This document shows positions 11,562-24,265 of a stretch of DNA of 64,000 nucleotides, in pieces; the stretch's first letter is position 1; each line of letters opens with the position of its first letter. The position numbers were made by a program, and so were the translations under genes. The notes beneath the pieces were generated by a model. The model was not told the DNA's origin, ran no database searches, and saw nothing but the letters and a program-made list of their open reading frames with translations. Origin of the DNA: Hygrophila difformis. Lineage: Eukaryota; Streptophyta; Magnoliopsida; Lamiales; Acanthaceae. Where the stretch lies: the NCBI GenBank assembly GCA_030278955.1, contig JAOANR010000003.1, positions 35,544,054 to 35,608,053 on the forward strand. The letters run 5' to 3'.

Positions 11562-12778
11562 ATGACCCCCAGAGGAAGAGGAAGAACTCAACCCGCGCCC
11601 CAAACCACTACTGAAACACCTACTGAAACACCTCCAAATGTCACGGAACCGGCTCAACCTGTAGAGGAACAACCCCAAGGTGCGCAGGACGCCCCCGCAC
11701 CGAACAATGTGGGCGATCATCTTCGGACGATAGAGGAGGTCTTGATTGCGCTAGGGAACGCGCAAGTCAACCAGGGCCAAGCTGCGGCGGTACCTCCGCC
11801 CCAAGCTCGCCCCAACTATCTGGCAATGGTGAATCCCTACCAGCCACCCCACTATGCTGGTGAGGAGGATCCAGCCAAACTGGAAGAATGGATCCGAACC
11901 TTCGACAAGCTGCTGGGAGCAGTCAAATGTCCGGAAGGAGCTGATGGAACTACTCAGGGATCGATTCTATCCCTTGAGTACTAAATCAGCGATGTATGAG
12001 GACTTTCTGTCACTGAAGCAAGGAGGCCAAACCATACAAGAGTACTACACTCGATTCAAGGAGCTGGTGAGGTTCGCACCAAGACTCGTGCCCACGGATG
12101 CGGAGAAAGTTCAAAAGTTCGAGATGGGACTGAACCTGTCTGTTCGCGAGGTGATCGCGGGGGTACACTACCCCGATTTTGCAAGCTGTGTATGACCGCG
12201 CTGTGGCAGTAGCGCGTGTGCAACAACTGAAGAGAAGGGTGAGTGGGGAGTCCAGTAGGGGTCCCCAAGACAAGAGAAACCGGGACGCGAGAAGCGAGAA
12301 CAACACGGGAAGGAACGAACAGCGGGGAGGGTCGAATAGGCCACAACAAACCAACAATGGGAGGAGGTTTAACCAAGAAGAACCGGTACCACCCTGCCCA
12401 AGATGTGGACGACCCCATCTGGCGAGGGGATGCCCTCAACAGGGCGCCTGCTTCCGATGTGGTCGAATGGGTCACATTCATCGTGATTGCCGAACGAGGA
12501 TGGAGAACATAACAAAGAGGGAAGATTTGGTCATGGGGCCGGAACAGCCTCAGAACCAAAATGGGCGGAACGGAAATAACCAGGGGTATAGACCCCCTCA
12601 AAACCAATTTAGGCCGCCGAACCAGAACCAGAACCAACGACCTCCGCCACAGCAGAATCAAAACCAACAGCAAAATCAGCAGCAGAATGCGAATCAGCAG
12701 GGCAACCAAGGACGCCCTATGGGGAGGCTCAACGTGGTTAACCAAGCGGACGTGCCTGCACAAGGAGAAGTGATGGCA
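11562..12778 (+). pseudogene. gag: Element A gag
   Basis: The start at 11562 (MTPRGRGR) is followed by a proline/glutamine-rich leader and then the retrotransposon Gag domain (PYQPPHYAGEEDPAKLEEW, RDRFYPLSTKSAMYEDF, IQEYYTRFKELVRFAP). The frame breaks near 11930, where roughly 40 residues of the usual Gag core are missing, and again near 12185. The third segment continues in the pol frame and carries two CCHC knuckles, [13 protein letters not shown] and [14 protein letters not shown], then a long Asn/Gln-rich linker. Gag packages the element's RNA into particles. This copy cannot make a full protein. Confidence 0.85.
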
Positions 12779-15700
12779 GGTACATTTCATGTTTTGAATA
12801 CACCCCTTAGAGTTCTATTTGATTCTGGGGCTAGTTGCTCAATCATAGCATCAAGAATAGTGCCTGAGTTAGATCTACCTAAGTGCGAGAGAATTAGCTT
12901 AGGAATTCAATTGCCTTCTGGAGAAGTAGTATCTTGCTCTAGACGATATAACGGTATTCCTATAGTGATAAAGAACGTAGAATTCTTCGCGAACTTAGTA
13001 GAATTTAACTTAAGAGACTTTGACATCATACTGCGGATGGACTGGTTATCCCAGTATAAGGCGGTGATCGAATGCCAAAAGCAAAAGATCACCTTGTCAA
13101 AAAGTAGGGGAAAGAGAGTTATCTTTCACTCTCAGCCCCCTAAGAAGAGTAACAAAATCGTTAGTGCACTCAAACTAAGTAACTTGATGCGTAAGGGGTA
13201 TGAGCTATATGCGTGCTATGTGCACAACCTTGAGGCGGAAGAGAACAAGGTTGACAGCATACCAGTGGTAAGAGAATACCCGGATGTGTTTCCTGAAGAC
13301 ATCCCGGGCATGCCACCTGAGCGAGATCTTGAATTCACGATAGATCTCATTCCGGACACAGAGCCTGTCTCAAAAGCTCCGTACCGGATGGCATCTCTGG
13401 AAATGAAGGAGTTAAAGGACCAACTCGAGGAGTTGTTAGGAAAAGGGTACATAAGGCCGAGTACTTCCCCCTGGGGAGCACCGGTTTTATTTGTTAAGAA
13501 GAAAGACGGAGGATTATGTCTTTGCATAGACTATCGGGGGTTAAACCAAGTGACTATCAAGAATAAATACCCTTTGCCGAGAATAGAGGATCTATTTGAT
13601 CAACTGAAGGGAGCTTCAGTATTCTCGAAGATCGACTTACGATCTGGGTATCACCAGTGGAGAATTGCCGAGAAAGACATTCCGAAGACGGCGTTTCGAA
13701 CTCGATATGGCCACTACGAGTTCACAGTGTTATCCTTTGGGTTAACAAATGCTCCAGCAATGTTCATGAACCTCATGAACAATGTATTTCGAGAGCTGTT
13801 AGATCGGTGTGTAGTGGTGTTCATTGATGACCTCCTGATCTACTCGAAAAGTGAGGAGGAGCACGCCCAACACTTGCACCAAGTGTTAGGGACCTTGCGA
13901 AAGAATTAACTATACGGCAAATTGTCCAAATGTGACTTTTGGTTGAAGGAGGTAGCATTTCTAGGACATATAGTATCCGCTGATGGAGTTTCATTGGATC
14001 CGGCAAAAGTTTCTGCCGTAACTTAATGGGCAACTCCAAAGAGCCAAACTGAGATAAGTAGTTTCCTTGGATTAGCCGGGTACTATAGACGGTTCGTGAA
14101 GGATTTTTCGAAAATCGCACGACCTTTGACCCAGCTACTGAAGAAGGGAGTAAAATACGTGTGGACAGAGGCTTGTGAGACAGCATTTCAAGAACTAAAG
14201 AAACGACTCACAACCACACCCGTATTGACACTACCATCAGAGAATGGTGACTTCGAAGTTTATAGTGATGCTTCGAAGGAAGGTTTAGGTTGTGTCTTGA
14301 TGCAAGACTCGAGAGTGGTAGCGTATGCATCACGCCAACTAAAACCTCACGAGGAGAATTATCCGACACACGACCTGGAGTTGGCAGCGGTCGTTTTCGC
14401 TCTAAAGATATGGAGACATTATCTTTATGGGCGGAAGTGTCGAATGTTCACCGACCACAAGAGCTTGAAGTATATATTCACTCAGAAGGAGTTGAATTTG
14501 AGACAGCGAAGGTGGTTGGAACTTATTAAGGACTACGATTTGGAGATAGCCTACCACGAGGGGAAGGCGAATGTGGTAGCCGATGCCCTAAGTCGGAAAA
14601 CCCAACACGTGACGAACTCGTTGGTAATTCCGCCGGCATTGTACATGGATTTAGCGAGATTGGACGTGGAACTTGTGCATCCGGGCACAGTGAGTGACAC
14701 GATCAACGCTATGGTCGTAGAAACTCCAATATTGGACGAGATTAAGCTCGCCCAACCGGGCGATGCGAAACTCGAAAGGATAAAGGGGTACATTGCCGAG
14801 GGGAAGGCGATAAGATTTGCTGTCCACGAGGATGGAAGCATTCGCTTCAAATGGAGATGGTGTGTGCCTAAAAAATGTGCCAAGTTAAAGCGAAAGTTGA
14901 TGGAGGAGGGGCATAACACGCCATATTCAGTACATCCCGGAGGTGACAAGCTTTACAAAGATCTAAAGAAGATCTATTGGTGGCCGGGAATGAAGAAGGA
15001 AGTGGCAGACTTCGTGGCGAAGTGTCTCACCTGCCAAAAGGTTAAGGCAGTGCGACATAAACCCTTAGGACTGATGCAACCACTAGAGGTTCCAAGTTGG
15101 AAGTGGGATAGCATCTCGATGGACTTTGTCTCGGGATTGCCCCGATCACCTAAAGGCATGAATAAGATCTGGGTGATTGTGGATAGGCTAACGAAGACAA
15201 CCATATTTATCCCGATGAAGGACACGTGGACTATGGACCAATTGGCCCGAGCCTACCTTGATAATGTGGTACGACGACATGGAGTACCACATGACATCAT
15301 ATCCGATAGAGACAGTAGATTTGTCTCTCACTTTTGGACGGAGTTACAAAAAGCTCTCGGTACTCAAATCAAAATGAGCACCGCATTCCACCCGATGACG
15401 GATGGTCAAACCGAGAGAACAATCCAAACACTAGAAGACATGCTGAGAGCATGCGTGTTGGAATTTAAGGGAAATTGGGATTCCCATTTACCCTTAATCG
15501 AATTCTCTTATAATAATAGCTACCATGCTAGCATTGGCATGGCACCATTTGAGGCGTTGTATGGACGAAAGTGCCGAAGCCCGTTGAGCTGGGAAGAAAA
15601 CGATAAGTCGGTGGTAGTGGGACCACAACTTATCGAAGACATGGCTCAACAAATCAAAATGATTCAAGGAAAAATGAGAGCCGCTCAGGACCGTCAGAAG

Positions 15701-16192
15701 AGTTACGCTGACGTGAGACGACGAGACCTAGAATTTCAAGTGGGAGATAGGGTCATGCTAAAGATATCACCCATGAACGAGGAAATAGGGTGATGCACTT
15801 TGGCAAACGAGGAAAGTTGAGTCCTCGATACATAGGACCTTACAAAATTCTAGAACGAGTCGGAAATTTGGCCTACCGACTGGCTTTACCGCCACAATTA
15901 GATCGAGTTCATAATGTTTTCCATGTCTCACAACTAAAGAAGTATGTGCCGAACCCGACACATGTACTTCAACCGGAGATAATCGAACTCGATGAGGATT
16001 TGACTTGTGAAGAAGTCCCAGTGCGAATTCTGGACACTAAGGAGCGAGTAACGAGGAACAAAACCGTCAAAATGATCAAGGTTCTTTGGTCGAACCACGC
16101 AAGTGAGACAGCAACTTGGGAGGTAGAATCCGACATGAGAGAACGCTACCCGACACTGTTCCAAACCGACACCGACACAGTTATGGGGATAG
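12779..16192 (+). pseudogene. pol: Element A pol: PR-RT-RNaseH-INT-chromodomain
   Basis: Domains appear in the order protease ([11 protein letters not shown]), reverse transcriptase ([21 protein letters not shown], active site FIDD), RNase H ([23 protein letters not shown]), integrase (zinc finger ending [12 protein letters not shown] residues in [17 protein letters not shown] and [11 protein letters not shown]) and a chromodomain-like end (VKVLWSNH-type block, [18 protein letters not shown]). Only point lesions break the main frame: TAA at 13907-13909, TAA at 14024-14026, and a shift near 15790. The chromodomain and the pol order place it with Tekay-type chromoviruses. The reading runs off at 16193, where a copy of the B-locus sequence replaces the normal 3' UTR and polypurine tract. 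Confidence 0.9.
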
Positions 16193-16495
16193 GTTTAGCG
16201 TGGATAGGTTTAGTGAATTAGTATGGATTAGTTTAATTGATTTCATATTAGCATGATGTTAGCCCAGGGAATAAAAAAAAAAGGCCCAATACATACTAGC
16301 CCAAATGTCAAGCCCAGTCCATATTTCAGCAAGAGAAGGCGACGGTTGCCTGGAGAAGATCATGGAGACATTAACACATGCATCATAAGAGGAACGTTTC
16401 CTGGAGAGGATCGTGGCATTAAAACCTGGATGGAAGCTGGAGGGGTGTCATTCCTTATAAATATTAGAGATGGCATCCAAGAGGGCATCTCAACC
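16193..16495 (+). mobile_element. Element B 5' LTR left part (copy 2) with its flank
   Basis: Near-identical to 7640-7950: the same flank, LTR start TGTTAGCCCA at 16257, TATA box at 16456-16463 and terminal CAACC at 16491-16495. It is joined directly to the 3' part of A pol. At the joint the word GGATAGGTTTAG is present twice, a likely microhomology. Confidence 0.75.
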
Positions 16496-19069
16496 TGTAA
16501 TACTCGAGAATTTTGCAACATAAAACAAATAATTAAATAAATAAACAATAAATAAAATAAATATAATAAATAAATAAATTCAGCAAATAAATAAAGATAA
16601 GGAAATGAGAAATGGGATTTAACTTAAAAAGGAATTAAAGGAATTTAATTAAATAAAAAGAATTAAATAAAGATAAAGAAATTGTACACCGAAACCCGAC
16701 ACCAATGAACTCGAGAATTCGAGTCCAAACATGCATTTAGACCCGAGTAAAAATTTAGAGAGGAAATAGGAACCCGAAGATACCCCGGAAATCGGAATCC
16801 GGGAGCATAGAGGGATAGAAGTCCGAAAGAGAGGAGGAAAGGCACGACGGATCGCACGACCCGCCCGGACCGAAGTCCAGGCGAGTGCCGCGCGGTGGCC
16901 GTGCGGTCAATAGGGAAACGGCGCGCCACGACCGCGCCACCCGATAGATTCGCCGGTTGCGAGATTCACTCGCCTGAATCCGGATTTTCCCACTTCGGTT
17001 GAGCACCTTTCGGCTCAAGACTCCCCAAGGCCGACCTTGGACGTCCCTAGGTCATGTTTACCTATAAATAAGACCTCTTGGAAGCCCCGAACAATTTTTC
17101 AAAACCCTACGATACTCTCTATACACAAAACCCTAGATCCGGAAGTCATTGGAGGCACCAAAACCGAGCGAGGACTGCCGTGGACGAATTCGAGAGATCT
17201 CCAACGTCGTGGTAAGTCTGATCCGTTCATCCATCTCGTTGTTAACTCAAAAACGAAGCCCTAATTCTCTTCTTTTTCCTTCTACACCCCGAATCGGATC
17301 TAGAACGAAGAACCCGACGAACGGAGAGGATAAACGGTGGACTGGAAGCCACGCCTCCGAAATCGACGATCCCGGACGACTACGAATCAGTAAGTTGACA
17401 CTTACATGGTTTTGGGAGTAATTAAAACACGTAAAACTAAAAGCTTAATCGAAACCTTCGTAAATCTGTCAACAAACGATTTCTACCGGCGCAACGAATT
17501 TGTCTAATTTTTCTGAACCTTTAAAACTCTTCAAACGAAAAAACTTAAATGCGAAAAACGTTTCTAAGGCTTAGATCTATCTCCTGTAAACTTTTCAGAA
17601 TTTTTGGTGACGATTTGATATCTGAAATCCGCCTTGAACCGGACTGGTTTAATTTAGATCTTGAATTCTTGACAGAACTTAGGTCCGATCTTGATGGCAT
17701 TTTTGACATTAGTTATAAGCCGATTTAGATCTTTAGCCGAACATGAAAGTTGGGAACAAATGTCTTAAGAAGGTCTCTATAAAATTTCGTTAAGTTTGGA
17801 GTTGATTTGCTATGGTAGATCTTGATAATCTTGAACTGCTGTACACGAAATTCGGACAGATTAATGATATGACGAACATTGATATTTTTGACCTATTTTG
17901 GTATCTCGGATTGAAAAAGTTAAAACACGAAAGTTGTTCATCTCGATGTTTCCGAGTCAGTGGTAAATTTTTAGAATTTTTGGACTTAAATCTGATTTTA
18001 GATTAATTTTAGAGTAAACTGTGGTTGACCGAGTCAAATCTTGAAATCTTGTCGAAACGGTGAAACTAGCCTTTAAGGTTTAAACGAGTAGAAGACTCTT
18101 TGAAATAAATACATGAAATCTGGAATTTAGGAAATCCCCTTTACAAACTTAATCTTTTAAAATTTGGGGGTGAGTGCTCTGCAGGGTGCTCTCCTAACGA
18201 TTCACTTCGTGCCTTTATGGACGATGGTGACCCGCGCGAAATTTTGAGATATGTTGCCAAAACGGCATGAGATATATGGCCTACACTCTCGTGAATATCC
18301 ACATGGGTTTCCCGAGGCTCCGGAGTGGTACTGGGTATGGCAGATACGGCTGCGTCCGCCGGTTTCCGGCTAAACTTGTTGATATCGTGATGCAATCGTG
18401 AAATACTTGAAATACTAAATCTTGGGTGTAATGGGGATAGTTAAATGTTTAATTATTGTCCTTTAAAATTATTAAATGCTTTATTTGAATTAATTATGAC
18501 TTTTATTTAAATTATGCTAAATGTACTATTGGTTAGTGCCATGATTTAATTATGCGAATTGGTTATATTATTATTAAATTATTTATGATTATTATCATGC
18601 TTTTATGTAACTATTAAATTAGTGGCTTTTAAACCCTACGATCATGGATGTGTTAACTTACTCAGCAAGTTGTGCTGACCAAACCATTTATTTTTCCTTT
18701 TCCCTTACAGAGTATGTGGAACAGACATGAGCACGTTCATGCATGGGGGGACTTATATTTTGCGAAACTTATTATTTAAATTCTTGCATTAGACAATAGA
18801 ATAAACGGGTCTGTTTAACCCGTGTTTTGACCATGTCGATCTTATTTACATTTCCGCTGCAATATTATACTTAAATACTATTTCCGCTGCATTATGATAT
18901 TATTATTTTCGAGACTATATTGTATGGGTTGTTTGCAAATATTTTAAGTATTTTTAATTACTGAAACACCTAGCCTTGCATTTCTTTAGTAAGCCGGAGA
19001 AATCGTGTCTTACTAGGGAGGTGTGGCGGTGACATCCCGACCTGAGTGACCAAAAACCGGGGTGTTACA
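16496..19069 (+). mobile_element. Element A second LTR (solo-like)
   Basis: A 2574-bp LTR that begins TGTAATACTC and ends GGTGTTACA, closely matching 7951-10528. TATA box at 17063-17070. It is flanked on both sides by CAACC (16491-16495 and 19070-19074) and by the two halves of the B LTR, so taken alone it has the exact form of a solo LTR. No A 3' UTR or polypurine tract precedes it. Confidence 0.9.
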
Positions 19070-19276
19070 CAACCTCTCCAAAGAGAAGCCGCACTTTGCA
19101 TTTTTTCTTTTCTGCAATTTCATTCCTGCACTTTCATTTTGTTTTTCCATTCTGCAATTTCATTCATTTACAACTTTCGTTAATTTCCTTGTAATCCTTT
19201 CCTGTATTTCTTTGTAATCATTTGGAGTTCATCAATCAAAAAGAGTTTTACTCCTCTGAGAATTTCACGGTTAACA
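19070..19276 (+). mobile_element. Element B LTR right part
   Basis: After the CAACC target duplication the B LTR resumes (rich in C/T and TTTCAT words) and ends ACGGTTAACA at 19276. With the left part the rebuilt LTR is about 440 bp. Confidence 0.75.
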
Positions 19277-19279
19277 AAA

Positions 19280-19297
19280 TGGCACGCCCAGTGGGAC
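19280..19297 (+). other. Element B primer-binding site
   Basis: TGGCACGCCCAGTGGGAC lies three bases after the LTR end. The same site type occurs in element G at 42385, so B and G belong to one Tat-like group. Confidence 0.75.
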
Positions 19298-19386
19298 ACG
19301 AAATTGAAGCCATATCCGCTTTGAAGAGTATACGCGTCTCAGATCTGGAAAACTTGTGAACGATCTGACACAGAGATTTGAAAAAA

Positions 19387-20682
19387 ATGTCTTTACATGA
19401 GAAGACACCAGTTAGAACACCGTCTGAGGACGCCGTTGATACGGCGAGCACCTCTCGACCACAACAGGGGATTATGCAGACCCCTACGTTATCCGAGCAA
19501 ATATGGCCATTGATGACATAATCGATGGCTGAGTTCATGTCTTTACTCACGAAGCATCTCTTGGATGTATTGCGGCCTGCTATGGCCGATCAGATTGATA
19601 GAGTATGCGGTTCATTGTGTACTCAGCCAGAAGTAACTGTTCCTACAAACGGCACGAGTGTGCTGCCTAGTCTCCCATGTCCAGGGCCGTCAGGCGGCCA
19701 ATAGAGGGCTTGGGGAACCACACATGGCCTGCCGCCACTCACAGAGTCTGGAGGATTGGCTAGTCCGTTCCCATTCCCGTATCAAACACCTAGCATGCCG
19801 AACTTTGGTTATGCGGCACCTCCAGTGCCGATCCATGTAGCACCATGCTTTCTGATTGCCTCTAGTGCTTCACCAGGCTGTAAGGCGGCCTCTGGTGGAC
19901 CTGGCATGCCACCTCGTCAAGCATCACCTCCTGTGCCAAGCATCCCGACCACACCTTATACGACCAACTATTCAGCAGTACCAGCGCCTGTATCGAACCC
20001 TAGTTGGATGCTGCCAACGCAAGGGGGGCAGGCGCCACAGCCATATGCAGTGGCTTCGACACCTGCCACGCCTCCCACACCCGCCATGCCAGTACTGGCG
20101 CCCATACCGAACCCTAGTTGGATGCCACCAACGCAAGGGGGGCAGGCGCCACAGCCATATGGAGTGGCTTCGATACCTGCCACACCTCCCACAACTACTA
20201 TGCCTCCTACTCAGGCACCGGCGGTCTCACTCGAGTTGCTGGCAGACATGATGCAGCAGCATTTTGGAATCCAAGTAAGGCCGATGGAGCGGCCTACATA
20301 TAGGAAGCCATACCTTGATTGGGTTGACACCATACAGCCATACCCAAAGGGCTTCAAGATGCCGGAGTTCACCACATTCTCTGGGGACGACGACAAGTCC
20401 ACTGTGGAGCATGTGGGCAGATTCACCGCTCAATGCGGTGAAGTGGCAAGCAATGATTGGCTAAAGCTGAGGCTGTTCAACTCATCCCTCACCGGACCTG
20501 CGTTTGCGTGATATGCATCCTTGCGGCCTAATTCAATTCAAAATTTGGCCGATCTGGAGCGAGCATTCCATGACTGATTCTACACGCAGTTGACATAGGT
20601 GAGTCTCGCAGACCTTACAAATGCTAAGCAATTTGGTGATGAGGCGGAAAACACCTTTATTAATAGACTACAGCGGCTTAAG
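19387..20682 (+). pseudogene. gag: Element B gag (Tat-like), 5' part
   Basis: The start is at 19387 (MSLHEKTPVRT). One frame runs through stops near 19516 and 19702, then a proline-rich linker, then the Gag domain (YRKPYLDWVDTIQPYPKGF, FTTFSGDDDKSTVEHVGRF), and further stops after LTGPAFA. The Gag domain resembles that of element G. The linker contains two 114-bp tandem copies (from 19996 and from 20110) that encode NPSWMxPTQGGQAPQPY. The gene is cut at 20682 by insertion of element C. The remainder of B must lie beyond the window, on the far side of C. Confidence 0.8.
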
Positions 20683-21385
20683 TGTAATACCCACGAAATT
20701 AGTCACGGAAATAAATAAATAAATGAGTATATAAATAAATAAATAAATAAGTATATAAATAAATAAATAAATAAATAAATAAAATAAAAAAAGAAATGGA
20801 ATTTAATTCAAAGATCAAAAAGAATTTAAATTCCATAAGTCCTGTGAAGCCGAAATAATTTGATTAAATAAATTATTGCACGGGAGCCAAAAGTCGACAA
20901 ATTCAAGATTTCGAATACGAAATTAATTTGAGTTCGAATGAATTTAAAAGTAGGAATTTAAGTCCAAGAGATAGCCCAATAAATAAGCCAAGCAAATAGA
21001 AGGAGAAAGACCCAAAAGGAGAGGAGGAGGCCCAATGGGATAGCACGGCCCAACCTAGGCACAAGCCCAGGCCAAGTCCACGCGGTAACGGCACGGTGGC
21101 GGCGCGGTCTGGGCAAAAATTGCGCCGTTTCGGATAGCTGCGTCCCCGATGCGATTCTCTCGCCCGACTCCACATTTTTCGAGTTTGTTCCACGTCTTTC
21201 GGCCCAAGACTCTCCTTAACTGACCTATGGACGTCTTAGACTTGTTAGAGACTATAAAAGACACCATATCTTGCCCCCGATACACTTTAACAACTTCCAC
21301 AATCCACTCCCACCTTCATCACTCCGAAAACCCTAGTTTTCAAGTTCTTGAAGCAAGACGCAGCAAGGAGGCCGACCCCAGGCGA
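20683..21385 (+). mobile_element. Element C 5' LTR, part 1
   Basis: It begins TGTAATACCCACG, identical to the C 3' LTR start at 56446, and is preceded by TTAAG, the presumed target duplication in B. AATA repeats come first, then AGCCCAA/GGCCCA words, a TATA box TATAAAAG at 21253-21260 and a telo-box AAACCCTAG near 21328. It is interrupted at 21385 by element D and resumes at 39932. Confidence 0.88.
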
Positions 21386-22641
21386 TGGCATGGTCGCCGG
21401 AACAAACGGACTGATAATACCTATCTTTCCGGATGGGCCGGTATCCAGACAACGGATCAAAAGGTTCACCAATTCCATTTATCATTTTCTATTGCAGGAA
21501 ACAGATAAAGTTGAACCCAAGGGAGCCAAAAAGATGCTGCTGCTGATCCAGCTTGAAGAATACCGGAAGGAGCCGGGACCCATCACTCTGGGTCCCACCT
21601 CCTCGAACTGAAACCGGAAGCAGAATGACCTCTAGATGCAAATACGGAACAAATCAGCATGAAGAGGTCAGAAAGGAGGGTCCCACCGTCACTGTCACCG
21701 CCGCCGCCGCCGAAAAGTTCGCTGGCTCCGGCGAAGTTGTCGGAATCTGGCTTGAAGTTCGCCAGAAAAGTCGCCGGTCAATGGAGGTCAACGCCGGAAC
21801 AGTGCAGTGGACCCAGCTCAATTCAGTCCGGAAACCTTCAAGTCCAGGACCCTCGTCGCCAGTCCAGGACCCCCGTCGCTAGACAAGCTCCCACGATGCT
21901 AGACGAGGCTTACAATGCAAGCCCTCGGCTTACGATGTGTGACCCACGACGCTAAGCCCTTCCCTGTCGCAAGCTTCTGCCTCACGACGGAACCTTTGCC
22001 TTACGACGCGGACCCCTACGACGCTAGGCCACTCACGTCGCCAGCCCATGGTTAGCGTCGTAGCCCCCAGCCTTGCGACGAGAGCCTCGAACCAGCAACT
22101 TACGACGCGGAACTCCTCTTACGACGCGAGACGAGGATCACATCGTACCATTAGGCTCGCGTCATCCTGTTTCCATTTTTGTGTATTTTCATTTCCCGAT
22201 TGTTGAGACAATATTAGGGTTGTTTAATTTACTTGTATTAGTTGTTGGATTTGGTAACCCTATATATATTGGGAACCCTAGACCTTGTTACTCACTTTGA
22301 ATCTTTTAAAATTGAATCGTTCTTATTCAAAGTCATTTTCTTCTCCCGAGAACAATACTTGTTCTCGGAACTATTGTGAATCATTCCATCTTGGAACCTC
22401 ACACCTTGGAGAATCAAGCCGACTCCATGGACACACGATCGATGCACATGGAAGGGGTCTCTTTGGGTTAGTTGAGTCTAGTCCCTCGAGTGAATCCGGG
22501 TCACCTTCGATCTAGGTTTGACTATCTTTCTTTTGTGCTTTCCACCATTTATCCTCATTCCCATCTCGGTTTCCACCTCCTCTTCACTTCTCAAGTCCAT
22601 ATATTGCAATATTGTTCAAGAATCGGTCCAGGGCTACAACA
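21386..22641 (+). mobile_element. Element D 5' LTR
   Basis: A 1256-bp LTR that begins TGGCATGGTCGCCGG and ends GGGCTACAACA. Its partner is 38670-39926. Target site GGCGA on the left (21381-21385) and AGCGA on the right (39927-39931), 4 of 5 matching. TATA-like TATATATA near 22260. U3 shows the end of the D pol reading frame (see 38670). The part from 21840 to 22140 is crowded with ACGACG/CGTCG words. Confidence 0.9.
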
Positions 22642-24265
22642 TATTATAAAATTTGGTATCAAAGCCCATCTTGGCATTTGCAATAGGATTTTCTTCATTC
22701 TCCATATTTTTATTTTATTTTATTTTATTTTTCCACCACTAAATCGAAAAAACCCTAAAAATATTGCGCGATTATTGTTCTTGATTTTGTCTCGGTTCTT
22801 GTATGTTCTTGTTTATTTTCCACATATCTTGTTTAAATCCTTCTCCTTGAGTCTCCTTGCCCATACCATGAGCTTATTTGCCTATTTGATTAATGTTTAC
22901 ATTGTTAAATGGGTTATTAAGGGTTTGGACAAGTTAGGGTTCTTGGGGTTCGGGCTTGAGTGAGGAACTTGTTGGGAAATATTTCTATTGAAGATGTTCT
23001 TGATCTTGTATGAGTGTTGAAGAACTTGTATGAACATCATATTGTTCTTGAGAGACTACTGTTTGATTCAAAATATTGTAATAGTGGTACATGTTATTAG
23101 GGTTTTGTGGGGGACATAAAAGTGTGCATGGTACAAGTATCTTGTAGGGTTTTAATTGCATTTGTCCATAGCCGAGCCCGTGGGAGACAAAGAAAAGTGG
23201 CCGGAACAGTGCTTACATCATCGGCCAGGGAAGAGACAAAGGTTCACCGCCTACGTCGCTAACCAACCCCACGATGCGAACCTCCCCTCACGTCGCTAGC
23301 CACTGCTTAGAGATGTAAGTCAAGAAGAAGAGAGGCAAAGACAGTACCTTACGACGTTAACCTTCCACGACGCTATCCACATCCACATCGTAAGCCAACG
23401 ACTTGCGACGTAACTCAGAAAACAGCCAAGGCAAGGCCGTCGCGAAGCACCTCTTATGATGCGAGACTTGTTTCACGACGTGATTCAGTCTAGCGCCGTC
23501 CACTCAGAAGTTGAATTCTATCACGTCGCGAAACCCTACAACGCCAAGCTCAGTCTCACGACGTGATCGTCTAGCGACGTGCTACCCTTTAACGTCGTAC
23601 AACATCCAGAATTTTGAAATTTTGAATTTCCCACCATTTTGCAAGCTGCCACGTGTCAAGCATTAAAGAATCAGCATTAATCACGTGCATTGATTCGGGA
23701 ATTCAATATTTTTGTGTGTTTGAGAATTACAATAAAGTAAATATCGGACTGGCACAATCTAAAACCTAGCCCGAGAAGCCACTTGAGTATTCATACATTA
23801 AGGTGGATATCGGACTGGCATTTTGTGAAACCTAGCCCGAGAAGTTGAGTAATTGGGGTGATTTCCAAGAGTGTTTTTTTTTTTTTTTTTTCCTAGTGAG
23901 CTTTAACTTTTCCACTTCCATATTGGGACCAAATACATTGTCCATTACCTGTAATACTTGTTTTAAACTGTGAACATAGATCAGATTGCATTAAGTTCAC
24001 ATCTCTGCACTGTTTATTTGATTGAGTCGAGCAGTCCATTCTGAATCTTGGACTGTGCGTCACATATCTGTCCTTGTGCATCTGATTGTTCCTTGAAGCA
24101 TGTTAATTTCAATAGGGTGTTTGGACCAAGGAAGTTGTGTGAGAGAGAAAACACTTGGGAGTTTACTCTACATATTTCTGTCTGATTTTCTCTAACTTCT
24201 TTATATCTATAAATAATTTTTGTCTGTGAGAGGCAGGACGTATTGAACCAACTTTGTCTGATCTG
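22642..24265 (+). other. Element D primer-binding site and long leader
   Basis: The primer-binding site TGGTATCAAAGCCC is at 22654-22667, a variant of the initiator-Met site. The leader that follows is non-coding. From 23240 to 23610 it repeats the words ACGTCG, ACGACG and GCGACG many times, as in the D LTR. Two imperfect copies of ATATCGGACTGGC...CTAGCCCGAGAAG lie at 23739-23783 and 23807-23850 and can each fold as a hairpin. A long poly-T run is at about 23874-23892. Confidence 0.75.

Noticed and set aside
12056..12790. 244-codon minus-strand frame across gag of element A
   Set aside because: Shadow of the Asn/Gln/Arg-rich gag linker; low complexity, no intron signals, no domain. This contrasts with the antisense gene in element G.
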